From: Antennarius striatus
Lineage: Eukaryota > Chordata > Actinopteri > Lophiiformes > Antennariidae
Direction: 5' to 3'
Length of the DNA: 64,000 bases
NCBI RefSeq assembly: GCF_040054535.1
Contig: NC_090795.1
Coordinates: 6,485,501 to 6,549,500, forward strand
The translations under genes were made by a program, and so were the position numbers. Positions 53,906-64,000 of the stretch are shown here, piece by piece. The stretch's first letter is position 1. Each line of letters starts with the position of its first letter. The notes beneath the pieces were generated by a model that ran no database searches, was not told the origin of the DNA, and saw only the letters and a list, made by a program, of their open reading frames with translations.

Positions 53906-56900
53906 TTGTTTTGGTTCAACTGCAAGATTGGTTGAATAATCCTTTTTATAGTCTTAATGCTAAATTAAACTAACTGGTTCAGAGTTTCTCGATATTGATC
54001 TCAAAACTCAAGAAACAAATACTCCTTCAAATGTTATTTCATTCAATATAATATAGTATTACCGACAGTTCCATGCACCTTTATGAAATGTGATAGAGAG
54101 TGATGTTCTGACACATATTCCTTGAAAAAACAATATTTTACCGCATTACAGGATTTCTGCAGATTTTACTGGTTTTGTCGTAAAATCTAACCATTTATAG
54201 GACAAGTGGAAAGTTCAAATAGCTTAATCCTACACAAACGCTGATGTTGCTCATTTCCAGGAGTTAAATCCACTCAAAATGTACTTGTTGAAATTATAGC
54301 TCAGTTGGTTTGAGTGTACTAAAGCATCATTATCTCATTTGTTATATAATCAAATAATTCCAGGTGGTTCCATTGACTCATTTCCTTTAGTTTGACTTTA
54401 TATCATTTTTAAATTGTAGCCCTACAGGCCATGACTTTAATTTTTTTATTTTAGTTATTGAAACGTAAAAAAAAATAAAACACTTATCCAAGCGAGACGA
54501 TTCTAATCTGCCTGGGAATCCGATACCTTTCTGCATATGGTTTGCAGGTGTCATATCAAAAGCCTTTACATTAATGAAAAGCATTTGAATAAAAAAAAAC
54601 CAGAAGTGATGCTCAGTCTTGCAGATAGTCTCGCATGCTTCACTGCAACGTCATGACAAAAGGCACTCAGATTTATGTTATAAAACAGAGCGAGGCATTA
54701 GTTCATTCAATAAGGAGTACAGGGACAAAAATAGCCATCGTCAGCTTGCCCTCTGGGAAAGTAGTCCAGTTAATTACCATTAAGAAAGATGAAGCGAGGA
54801 GGATAGATGGATAGATTTATATGTATATATGAGAAAAGGTGAAAGAATATAAAACAAATGATGGAGAAAATGCTTTGTTCACAGTAAGAAGTCTTGTGGA
54901 TGCCCACCTCAGACTGAGCATCACTGTCTATGTTTAACAGATTCTGTATATAAAACATTTTATCTATATTTAAGAGTGTAACCTGTACATATGTGGCTGC
55001 CAAAGAGAAGGCCGAGCATTGGCTCAGTGCTGCAGAGCTCCAGAGAGAAATATACACATAGGGTCCCTGGTTACATCATACCTTCTTGACTGTCTCTGAT
55101 GCCCATGGCCTACTTTTACACTGACAAAGAGAAACAAGTCGGTCCGATTGGTCTGTAGGTCTGCATAAATGTTCCATCACTGATTCCAATTTTCATATTT
55201 TCTATCAGTGAGATGAGCTGGATAAAAATAGAATATTGGGCATTGTTGGCTCAAAGGCAAAAATTCTGACAGAGAAATTATCAAGAGGTGCTCCTGAGGT
55301 ATAAATATGACCAATTTAATTTCTTTGGAGGTAATTTTCAGGAATGGAATCTGTCCAGGACAATGAAGTATCCACAGGCTCACTGTAGAGGCATCATTCT
55401 GATTCCCTGGTCGAGCCACTGTTAGCCATCCTCCTGAAACCTTGTTCATAAAACCATGTGAAACATGCAGCCCAGTTAGGCACGCATGCTGAGGCTGTTA
55501 GCAGCTGGAATAGAGTTATGCTTTGCTTCCTCTGACTGAATGTGACAGACTGAGGCCAGTTCCTCTGTGGTTTTTCACTGTGTGTCCAAAGCCTGCTGTA
55601 GATCACTTAAACAAATAAATGTACGACAAAGACAACATGCATGTGCCTACAACCTGTGGGGTGATGGAGGGACATCCTCCACACACACAGATTTGATGCG
55701 ACAGAAAACACATAAAGGTGCTTGATGTTTTTATTTGTCTGCAGACAGAATGAACAAATTTGAATGTTTGGTTTTTACATGGATGTCTAATTTTGGAAAA
55801 GACACACCAAAAATAACATCTGTGATGACGCTTTGACCTCCGAATCTGGGCAAGAATCAATTTGGTTACAACTCTGAGACACTAACGTCAGAACCACAGA
55901 TCATGCAAATGACGACGGTTGGCCCAGCTGGCACGCGTTCACTCCCTGGTGAACATAGTCAACGTGTGTGTGCTCTCACACACCAATGGAGTCAACAATC
56001 ATCAGGCCTCAAGGGAACAAGAGCGAGCTTTGAGCATTTCTATGACAATATGGAGTCTGAAGAAATGTGTGCTGCTCTGTCGACTGCAGGGATGGAAGGA
56101 AAATGAAACAGATGAGAGGACATTTTCTTGAAATATGTAAGTGCATATGGTTTCATACATGCTCTGCTATAATTGGTTAGCCTAGTTTGTGTTGAGCAGA
56201 TGCTGAAGGAAGATTCCCGCCGTCTCGAACTGAAACTGGAGCTTCAGTTGCGTTATGATTTCCACGACAAAACGTACCACTGCTTTAAACTTTCTGCAGA
56301 GGAACAAAAATATAGCAAACATGAGGATTTTTACGACAATTTTTCTTTATTAATAGCTTGATTACTAACAACTGACATAGTAAGATATCATTTACAGAAG
56401 CCGGGAACTAAAAATTTGCTTTATGTGAGCTAATTATAATTTGTTAACTAATAATGGAGATATAGCAGTTATAAGCAGTTCTTTATGAGGCATTAAATTA
56501 ATTTTTTTATATTTTATTACAATATCCAGAAACAGCTTTTTTAAAATGTCATTTCAATGCTGCAAACCCCCCAATCAACTTTCAATTTCCTTCAACTCAA
56601 CGTTTTAACCCTTTAGCACCTTCATCTTCTGGACTGGCCGAACCCTCCCGCTCTCCCTGAAGTTGGCCTCATAACTTTGGCGTCATTCTTCCTCCATTTT
56701 GAGACTTCTACATTTACCCGCCCCGGATCAGCTGCCCCGAGGAAAAAATAAAAGCAGGTGGAAGTACGAAAGAGACGTAGAGTAAGGAGGGGGAGCTTGA
56801 AAGAGGAGAAAAGGGTGTAGAATGGGTGGGAAGAGTTACTGTGGCGAGGCAGCCTATACTTGGGCCTGATTCTTACTCCACCCCCTCCTACACCACCACC

Positions 56901-56978
56901 CTACACAAACAGAGCTTTCCTTTCTCCCTTTGACACAAACAACATAGCTGAGAGCTGAGAGATTGCAGCCAGAGACCG

Positions 56979-56983
<5 letters not shown>

Positions 56984-57038
<55 letters not shown>
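56984..57038 (+). repeat. (CA)n microsatellite
   Basis: About 27 CA units in the CTDSPL first intron. Confidence 0.97.
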
Positions 57039-57979
57039 ATGTGGCTCATGTTCACATGTTTAAGCAAAGAGCACACCAGTCACCAGAAGCACCGATCACA
57101 GACCGAAACTTTGTTCCTCCAATGCCCTTGTTCGGGGACGCCACTGGAATCAATTCGCTTTGCATCGCAAGTTCGCAATGCTGCTTTCATCATTCCAGAG
57201 TATAACAGCAAAAGGTTCAAGTGCACTATTTGAGGAGAGGGGTGACATGGTGGGAATAAGCTGCAAGCACCAGTCAGTACAACAGCCAAAAAAAAGACAA
57301 TATAGACTGTAAAGAGCTGGAGGGGAATATGTGGTTACACCAGAGTTACACCTTTTTTCTAAAGGGCGAAGCACACAAGTGGTTTAATGCAACAAAAGCT
57401 CCCTGGAGAGAGATATAAAAGACGAGTGCTATATCCTCCTCAGAGCAGGTGCACAGTATTTACCGAGTGAATGCCCTTCATTCGATCAGCTTGTTCCCTT
57501 GATGTCAGATGTGAAAACAGCGCTCCAGGTTGTGCCTGTGTCAATGCTCCCTATGAACATTAGGCGACAGCGATACTGTAAAAGCTGCTCTATTCAATCA
57601 GAATCCAGGCTGGCCATCAAACATTTGGGTGCAGACGCTCACAAGGCCGGAAGAGGGGAGAAAACGCAGGAAATTCTCAGCATTCCTGACAGGAAGAGAT
57701 AATCACCCCGTGACCCACAGAGTGGAATACCGCCAAGCTCCGAGGGGGAATATGATCTCCGGCTTAGCTCAAGACCTTTGAGGTGGCCTCTTTTACTGTA
57801 GCTTTAAAAGCACATTAATTACGCAGGCTGTCAAAACACAACATGGATATATATATATATATATGTATATGTATAAAACATGTCTGCAGGTTTAGGTTTA
57901 GCAGCAGGATGTCAGGGTTTACTAGAGGATATTCATCATGGTCAGAAATCAGGGAAGCAGAGATTGAATTTTGTTCATT

Positions 57980-57984
57980 ATATA

Positions 57985-58022
<38 letters not shown>
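57980..58022 (+). repeat. (TA)n / (TG)n microsatellite
   Basis: Compound tract: a few TA and TG units followed by about 13 TA units. A shorter AT tract lies at 57846-57864. Confidence 0.9.
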
Positions 58023-58778
58023 ACAACTTTTGACTTAGCAATAAATGCTACATAATTAGATTAGATTAAATACTTCAATCATATTCACTTTAACAGAGGT
58101 TAATTTGGCTTCACCTTTAATAATGCATGTATGCATGTAGAAGTGCAAAAGGCAAACTACTGTACTTGTGCCTTTCAGCCTTCAGCTTCAGATTCACCTG
58201 CAGATAAGTTGGTTTGAACCTGTCATCCTGAGGAAAAAATTTAGTTTCTCACTCTTGTGCATACCAAAAGTAATTAAATGACTTTAAACCAAACAGGAAA
58301 AAGTCCCTATCACTGTCAGAGGAGCTCTTATACAACTTCAAACGCTCAAAGACCGACATGTAAAGTCTTGTATTTGACACAAGTAGAGAACATGACGGTT
58401 TTATAAGCACTGGCCTAAGGCTAGAAATTATTCGATGTTCGCCAACTAATCAGTCAAGAGAAGTCCCACCCTTCACTGACAGCAGTGGAGGGTCATGTAA
58501 AGTTTAATTAAATTACGTTTTTGAGCAACTGGAAGTTGCATTTTGTTCTTCATTGTTAGCGGCTAACCTGTAAGACAGCTATCTGGTTCATTTACAGGTA
58601 TTATTTCACCATAAAACAATGATCATCACCAATGACACGTCCAAATCTACAAGCATAACACACTTGGGTTTAAATGAAATGATCCTTTTACAACTGGTGT
58701 TGGTATTGCATGTGCGATGGTCCATGAACTGCACTCCTGCAGCGGTTAGTTGCCCAGCCAAGCAGGTAAAACGTACCT

Positions 58779-58790
58779 GGGGGGGGGGGG
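58779..58790 (+). repeat. Poly(G) run
   Basis: Twelve consecutive G bases. Confidence 0.9.
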
Positions 58791-59520
58791 CATGGAGGTA
58801 AATGTGAGAACGGTCCATGAGAAGGTGCATCTTAAATAATTTAGATGGAAAACAGACTGGGTTTAAATGATGCAGTCGAGTACTTAACAAAAACTAAAAT
58901 TAAATAGCCAGGAGCCACAGGGATTTCCATCACTGATCCACATTTTTATTGTATGACTAAAAAAAAGCCTTCATGACACAAAGAGAACCTGACATCATGA
59001 CGAGGACACGCCACCAGCCAAACACGGATCCCTGTCTCAGGCGGTGGGCAGGATTTCATAGATTAGAACTGAGATTTGAGGGGTATTTGCATGAAAAGCT
59101 GGACCAGCTGTTGATATCAGCCAATGTGAAGAAAAGGCTTCTACAAACACACACAGACCAACAGGTGCTGTCAGCCCGGAGGCTGAAATCTAATGTCTAG
59201 AGCTGAAAACACTCAGAGGAGGAGTAAGCACCTGAAGATGAAGCTGTTTCTCACCCTGGATGTAACTCGGAGCAGCAGACATCAGCAAAAGGGAACTCCT
59301 TTATGAGCTTAAATAATACTGGGGAAGATACTCCTGCAGCTACATACCATATCTCCCAATAATAAATGTCTTCTTCAGGTCATAAAAACCATCATTCATT
59401 GATTTTCTTTAGTTGTTTACCCCACCGTGCCAGTAAAGATACCGACATCACAATGACCGACTGTAAAACAAATAAAAACAGACAGCAGGTTTAGAGATCA
59501 TGCTAACAGCATTGAAGAAG

Positions 59521-59630
59521 CATGATGTCGGTCTGCGGGTCGCGGCCTGGAGTACATCCCAGATGACTGAGGGCGTGAGGCGGGGGAAACACCGGGCGCG
59601 ACGCCAGTGCACCGCGGACATAGTACATTT
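59521..59630 (-). mobile_element. Decayed L2-type LINE 3' fragment
   Basis: On the minus strand the block reads ...gcgccctc.. / ccggtgtttccccc / catctgggatgtactccag / gccgcgaccc, an eroded version of the fish L2-type tail also seen at 46791-46948. The (ggat)n tail and duplication are not visible, so it is older. Confidence 0.5.
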
Positions 59631-60078
59631 TCTTCAGGATGACTTGCATTAACTTTGGTAGGCTTTACTTTTGAGTTTTAACAACAGGTAAATGTCTCAA
59701 TGTGTTTAATACGACGTGATACCTAACTATCTGCAATCCATTTCCATCAGCTTCAGCTGATTAATAAATGTTACCATGCCAACACAGATGAGCCGCGGCA
59801 GCTGCTTCCTCGTTGAATTTTAGCATTTAGAATAAATAACTGCAAAAAAGGTCACAAAAAATGTGAAAAATATATATCTTCATTGAGTTCCAATTACAAT
59901 TCCAAAAATGTTAAATTCAAAATGCCATGAAACAGCAGAAACATTTATTAGTGACATTTGAGAAGCAGGGATCAGGAAATGTCTGAGTCAGTTCAGGCGA
60001 TCAGTGTCTAGACGGAAACTAAAGTCAATCACCAACAACTAATTGATTAGCCAACTAAACACAAACGTTGAGAAGAGC

Positions 60079-60098
60079 CACACACGCACACGCACATG

Positions 60099-60130
<32 letters not shown>

Positions 60131-60141
60131 CACACACACAC
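60079..60141 (+). repeat. (CA)n microsatellite, interrupted by CG
   Basis: CA-rich tract with several cgca interruptions in the CTDSPL first intron. Confidence 0.9.
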
Positions 60142-63100
60142 TGTGCTGAGAGCCTCTGTGTTTTGTGTGTGAGACAATTAAGGCAATAACATCTCAGTAC
60201 GACAAAAACAAACTCCCATTGAGCCTTTTTATTGTCCCACACAGACACCTGAGGCCCAGGTGAAAATTATGGTCTGCTGAGATGCAACCATTCCTCGTGC
60301 CTTTAGTTCTGGTATTACCTGGCATGATTTTGTTCAAGACCGATACTGAAACTATTACGATTATTCAAGGAGACCAATCACCAATACTGGAAACTGATCA
60401 GCAGAACATTTGTAGAAAAAAAATGTAAAAATCCCCACTGTTAAATTTCAGATAAATCTGCAGATGTACTACATTTGATTTAGACATTTAAATGGTTTAC
60501 TTGATTATTCCCATTTTCTTGACCTCTATACTCCTCCAAGTAATACATTTTTGGCCACACATACTGTATTTGTGGAGTTTAGCTACCAGTTATAATACTA
60601 TTCAATACTACCAATGTTATGAATCAAATCCATTTATTTTACTGACGATCAGATAAAAAAAAATGGACATAGGAAGCTTTCAGCTTTACTTCCCTACTTG
60701 TCCTGGAGGATTTACACATGCATGCATCATACATGACCTTATGTAACCGACATTCACTCGGTTACCCGGTGGAACAAGTCAAAACATGGTCTGGAGTGAC
60801 TTTAAGGCACAAGTCACTCAGTGTGAACCATGTTGTGCAAGACATTTCCCTCACTGGTGCCGTGGTGAACTCTCACTCACAGACACGGGTGGGTCCGCCC
60901 TGTTTTCCTGCCTCGGCGGCGTTGAGTTGTAGACGCGGTGGCGGTTACGCCAGCATGCCGGCAGCCTACCGGGGATAAGAACCGCTGCCGCTTTCCCAAA
61001 TGAAGTAGATGACAAGCACGGGGGAATTAACTCTCTGAGAGCTCGGGGAGAAATAATGAGAAAGATCTGACTATTCTGAGAGTTATGCAACTGGCAGCAA
61101 CAGAGCCCACGTTGTTGGGAGCCGCAGCAGTTCATTATTTATATACCGCTTCTTATTATCATGCACAACTGTGCGCTCAATGTCGAAGTCGCATTGACTG
61201 ATGGGAAATCCTCCTAGCCTGTGCATTAAATGAAAAAGAAAACATATCCTAAGATTTGATGTCAGATTAAATTTAAGGCCTATCGTCAAGCATGAACACT
61301 TGGTGCCCCTCTGGATGAAGCCCGAGCAGCTGTAGGATTGTATGATCCATTAAGAAACCAGAGAGAATTCAAAGGAGCACTCCAACAATTTAATACTAGC
61401 AGTCCAGAAATTGGGTTATTTACCAGAGACGTAAAAAAGGCATTGATCCAAAGCTACAAAATAAGTACATTCATTCCCCACAATGTAACCATCTTTTCAT
61501 TAAAAAACAAAACAAAACAAAACGTGGTGTCAACTACAAGACATCCGTTAAAAGTCTTGCCCCCAGTCTATCTTTGCCTTTTCAATAGGAAACGGAGAAA
61601 ACCCTGCAGACATAATGAAGACAGCGAGGTTATCTTCACTTGACACCGTCCCTCAAAGCCACAGAAGACATTTACAACTCTGTTCACTGTGCGCTGTGAA
61701 AAGAGTGAAAAAATTCTCTCTTAGCAGTTTTCTCAAATTCTAAATCAAGAAACTTTTTTTCTCTTACTGTATTTATAGACAGGAAATAAACAGGTAAGGC
61801 ATGTATTTGTGTGTTGCTGCTAAGGATTCCCATGGCTCTGCTCTCTGAGACGTGTTCATCTCCACATATTCAAACACAGCATGTCCTACTTGGCATCCCT
61901 TGAGATTCCCAGTTAAACAGTATTCACCTTTTACTTCTGGAGAATAAGGAAAATGCATAGAGTCTCTTACAGTCTTCATACTCACAGATTTACTCATTCC
62001 TTGCTGGTTTGTTTAAAAATGCATAAACCTTTGATGCTCTTCTGTCAAACACCTCGCAAACTGGCAGGAAGCATAATTCAGGAAGCTTGACAGTAAATCA
62101 TTATGGACAAAACCTGATCTGCCTGTCAGATAGCCAATTACTGGTGATGAATGCCAACCAGAAGAGGGCGAAATATGCAGAAAGGCATTGTAAGAGCCGG
62201 GCTTGGTTCCCTGTCTGCAACCCCAGAAACACTCAGCTGTTATCTGAACACTTTCTCCTGCTATCACTTCACCTTCTCTCTTTCTTCCTTGACCCCTACC
62301 TTCCTCTGACCATATTGATCTGTTTAGACAGTGTCAGTTTGGCTGAACGGATGCTCAATTAAACCTGGCTCTGGGTGCGCTTGAGGCCGCTCTCCACAGA
62401 CCAATCAGAAACAGGCTTTAGAGCAGCAGCAGCATCCTGCGGCTGTGTGGCAGGCGGTCTTTTCGCTATGAGGAGACTGTGGCTTTTGAAGCATTAATAA
62501 GTCACCACTCATTCTCTGCCATTGAATGCCGATGTGTCAAGATCCACAGGAAAGGGCTAGTGATGTAATCCCACAAGAACGCTGCATATTTCAATGGAAT
62601 CAAGTAGAATCAGGGGGGCAGTCATTCATCTGATGGACTCAAGTATGATATGTTTGAAAGTTAGCTGTAGGTGAATATGTACACAAGATTTAAAAGCTGC
62701 TTTAAGATGGATGTTCTATTGTTATTCTGCAAAAAGCCTTCATTCCAATCAATATAAATTGCATTACTGTAGCGCGATGACAAACAAACTGATCAGGATG
62801 GAGGTGGACAGGGGAGAAACTCATTTATAAAGAATTTATTTTAAATCCTGCTGCAGTCGTCTCTTTAGAGCCAATGGTGGACATTTTGAAGAAGCGTTCT
62901 CTCTATAACAAGGAACCGCAGCTACAGGCTACACTTGAGACAACATTCAAACATAAGACTTGCCCACAATACTGTCAAGCATACAGTTCAAAGCACAAAC
63001 ACATAAAGCGAAGCGCAGAAAAAAAAGACAAGCCATGCTGTGCAGCAGAACCAGTGAGCAGCATGACAAAATACTTCACTGAGACGTTTGGAGTTTTTCA

Positions 63101-63322
63101 TTTGCAGAAGGCACAACTACTGGAAATGCATTCATTAAAATTGGCCAATCACGAGGAAGTACATGAAAAGAGGAACGCTAAAACTGGGAATACACGTAAA
63201 CATACTGGAAACACAAGTACTGAATCATAATATTTCAACATACTTTGGCTTGAACTAATTTGAAACAAATCCCACAAATATATAAATACGACATACAGTC
63301 AAACCGAGGCTAATTTACAGTC

Positions 63323-63340
63323 ACCCCCCCCCCCCCCCCC
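63323..63340 (+). repeat. Poly(C) run
   Basis: Eighteen consecutive C bases; length is likely to be unstable or hard to sequence. Confidence 0.95.
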
Positions 63341-64000
63341 GGTTAAATCTGCAATCTGAGAAAAGGTTTTAGAATTCATAGTCAGCCTGAGTGGGAGTAA
63401 AAGAGTACACCCACATTATTTTTCCTGTGGCCTCTCTGAGGGAGGATTGCGGTGCGATTGCATCTCCTTCACTGTGTCTCACAAGCCATCTACAAGACGC
63501 CACCTAATTTAATTACCAGTTTGCTGATTTTGAAAACGGAATCCAATGTGGTCTAATATTTCCACAGAGGTAAGGCTCTGATAATCCAAGTTATCAAAAT
63601 TCACTTGTAATTTTATGTCTTCATGAAAACAAGCCAAAAGCAGGGAAAAGCTCATTGAACATATTACATTTAGGATGAAAACAGTCACTTCAGTATCAAC
63701 TGTGAATCCTTTACTGACCGACTACCTTCGACTCCTGCTTTTATTGATGTTCTTTGTTCTTTTTTTGATGCTGATTCTTCCCTGCAACGTCATAAATAAA
63801 ATTCTCTCAAGTTAACTCTCCTCCCGCTTCCCTTTAACCGGCTTTATGTACTCAATGAGAAACTTTGCCTGGGAAATTTAATCACAGGCTCCTACTGTCT
63901 GGGTCCCGTAAATCATTTCATCTCCTTTCGTATCAGACACAGAGACAAGAATTAACTGAACCCAAAAAGAAAAATCCATCCTTCCTGCAGACGGGCTCAT

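Larger units (their letters stand above)
53610..64000 (-). other. CTDSPL first intron (partial), no exon seen
   Basis: At least 10.4 kb upstream of the exon that begins at 53609. I searched the minus strand for the expected N-terminal coding exon and did not find it. The stretch holds several microsatellites, a decayed LINE fragment, and a CpG-rich patch near 60880-60990 of unknown role. The region 62874-63230 holds a 118-codon open frame on the plus strand without homology I recognise. Confidence 0.7.

Noticed and set aside
60851..61135. CpG-rich minus-strand frame as the missing CTDSPL first exon.
   Set aside because: The translation lacks the expected acidic N-terminal motif and has no in-phase donor leading to 53609.

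Overview
This window is vertebrate nuclear DNA, almost certainly from a ray-finned (teleost) fish. Evidence: split genes with short GT-AG introns, many (CA)n/(GT)n microsatellites, decayed fish-type LINE tails, and proteins that align exon by exon with vertebrate genes. There is no sign of prokaryotic, plasmid or viral organisation.

Four genes can be rebuilt: DLEC1 (CFAP81), PLCD1, VILL and CTDSPL. They stand in the same order and relative orientation as on human 3p22.2, viewed flipped. I joined exons by hand, checking splice sites and phase at each junction. Three genes are complete: DLEC1 (minus, 15892 to 5743, 38 exons, 1692 aa), PLCD1 (plus, 18278 to 29223, 15 exons, 757 or 775 aa) and VILL (minus, 36970 to 30351, 19 coding exons, 892 aa). 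CTDSPL (minus, 53609 to 43458) lacks its first coding exon, which should lie right of the window. The microRNA miR-26a sits inside a CTDSPL intron, as in mammals.

Layout: 1-5685 is a flank with no gene I can name, apart from a promoter-like patch near 3000-3340. DLEC1 and PLCD1 are head to head across about 2.4 kb that holds an RFX X-box and a CRE. PLCD1 has two alternative first exons. PLCD1 and VILL converge, with about 1.1 kb between stop codons. VILL has a noncoding first exon near 39373-39565 with a TATA-like box. A repeat-rich gap (39600-42380) leads to the CTDSPL 3' UTR. The last 10.4 kb is CTDSPL first intron.

The genes are not a pathway. DLEC1 is a ciliary/microtubule protein, PLCD1 hydrolyses PIP2, VILL is a villin-family actin-binding protein, and CTDSPL is a small nuclear phosphatase. 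The best second-look items are the X-box upstream of DLEC1, the conserved alternative first exon of PLCD1, miR-26a in its host intron, a 36-bp perfect palindrome beside a CTCF-like motif in CTDSPL, and a CTCF-like motif inside a DLEC1 coding exon. I did not find a convincingly new biological system.
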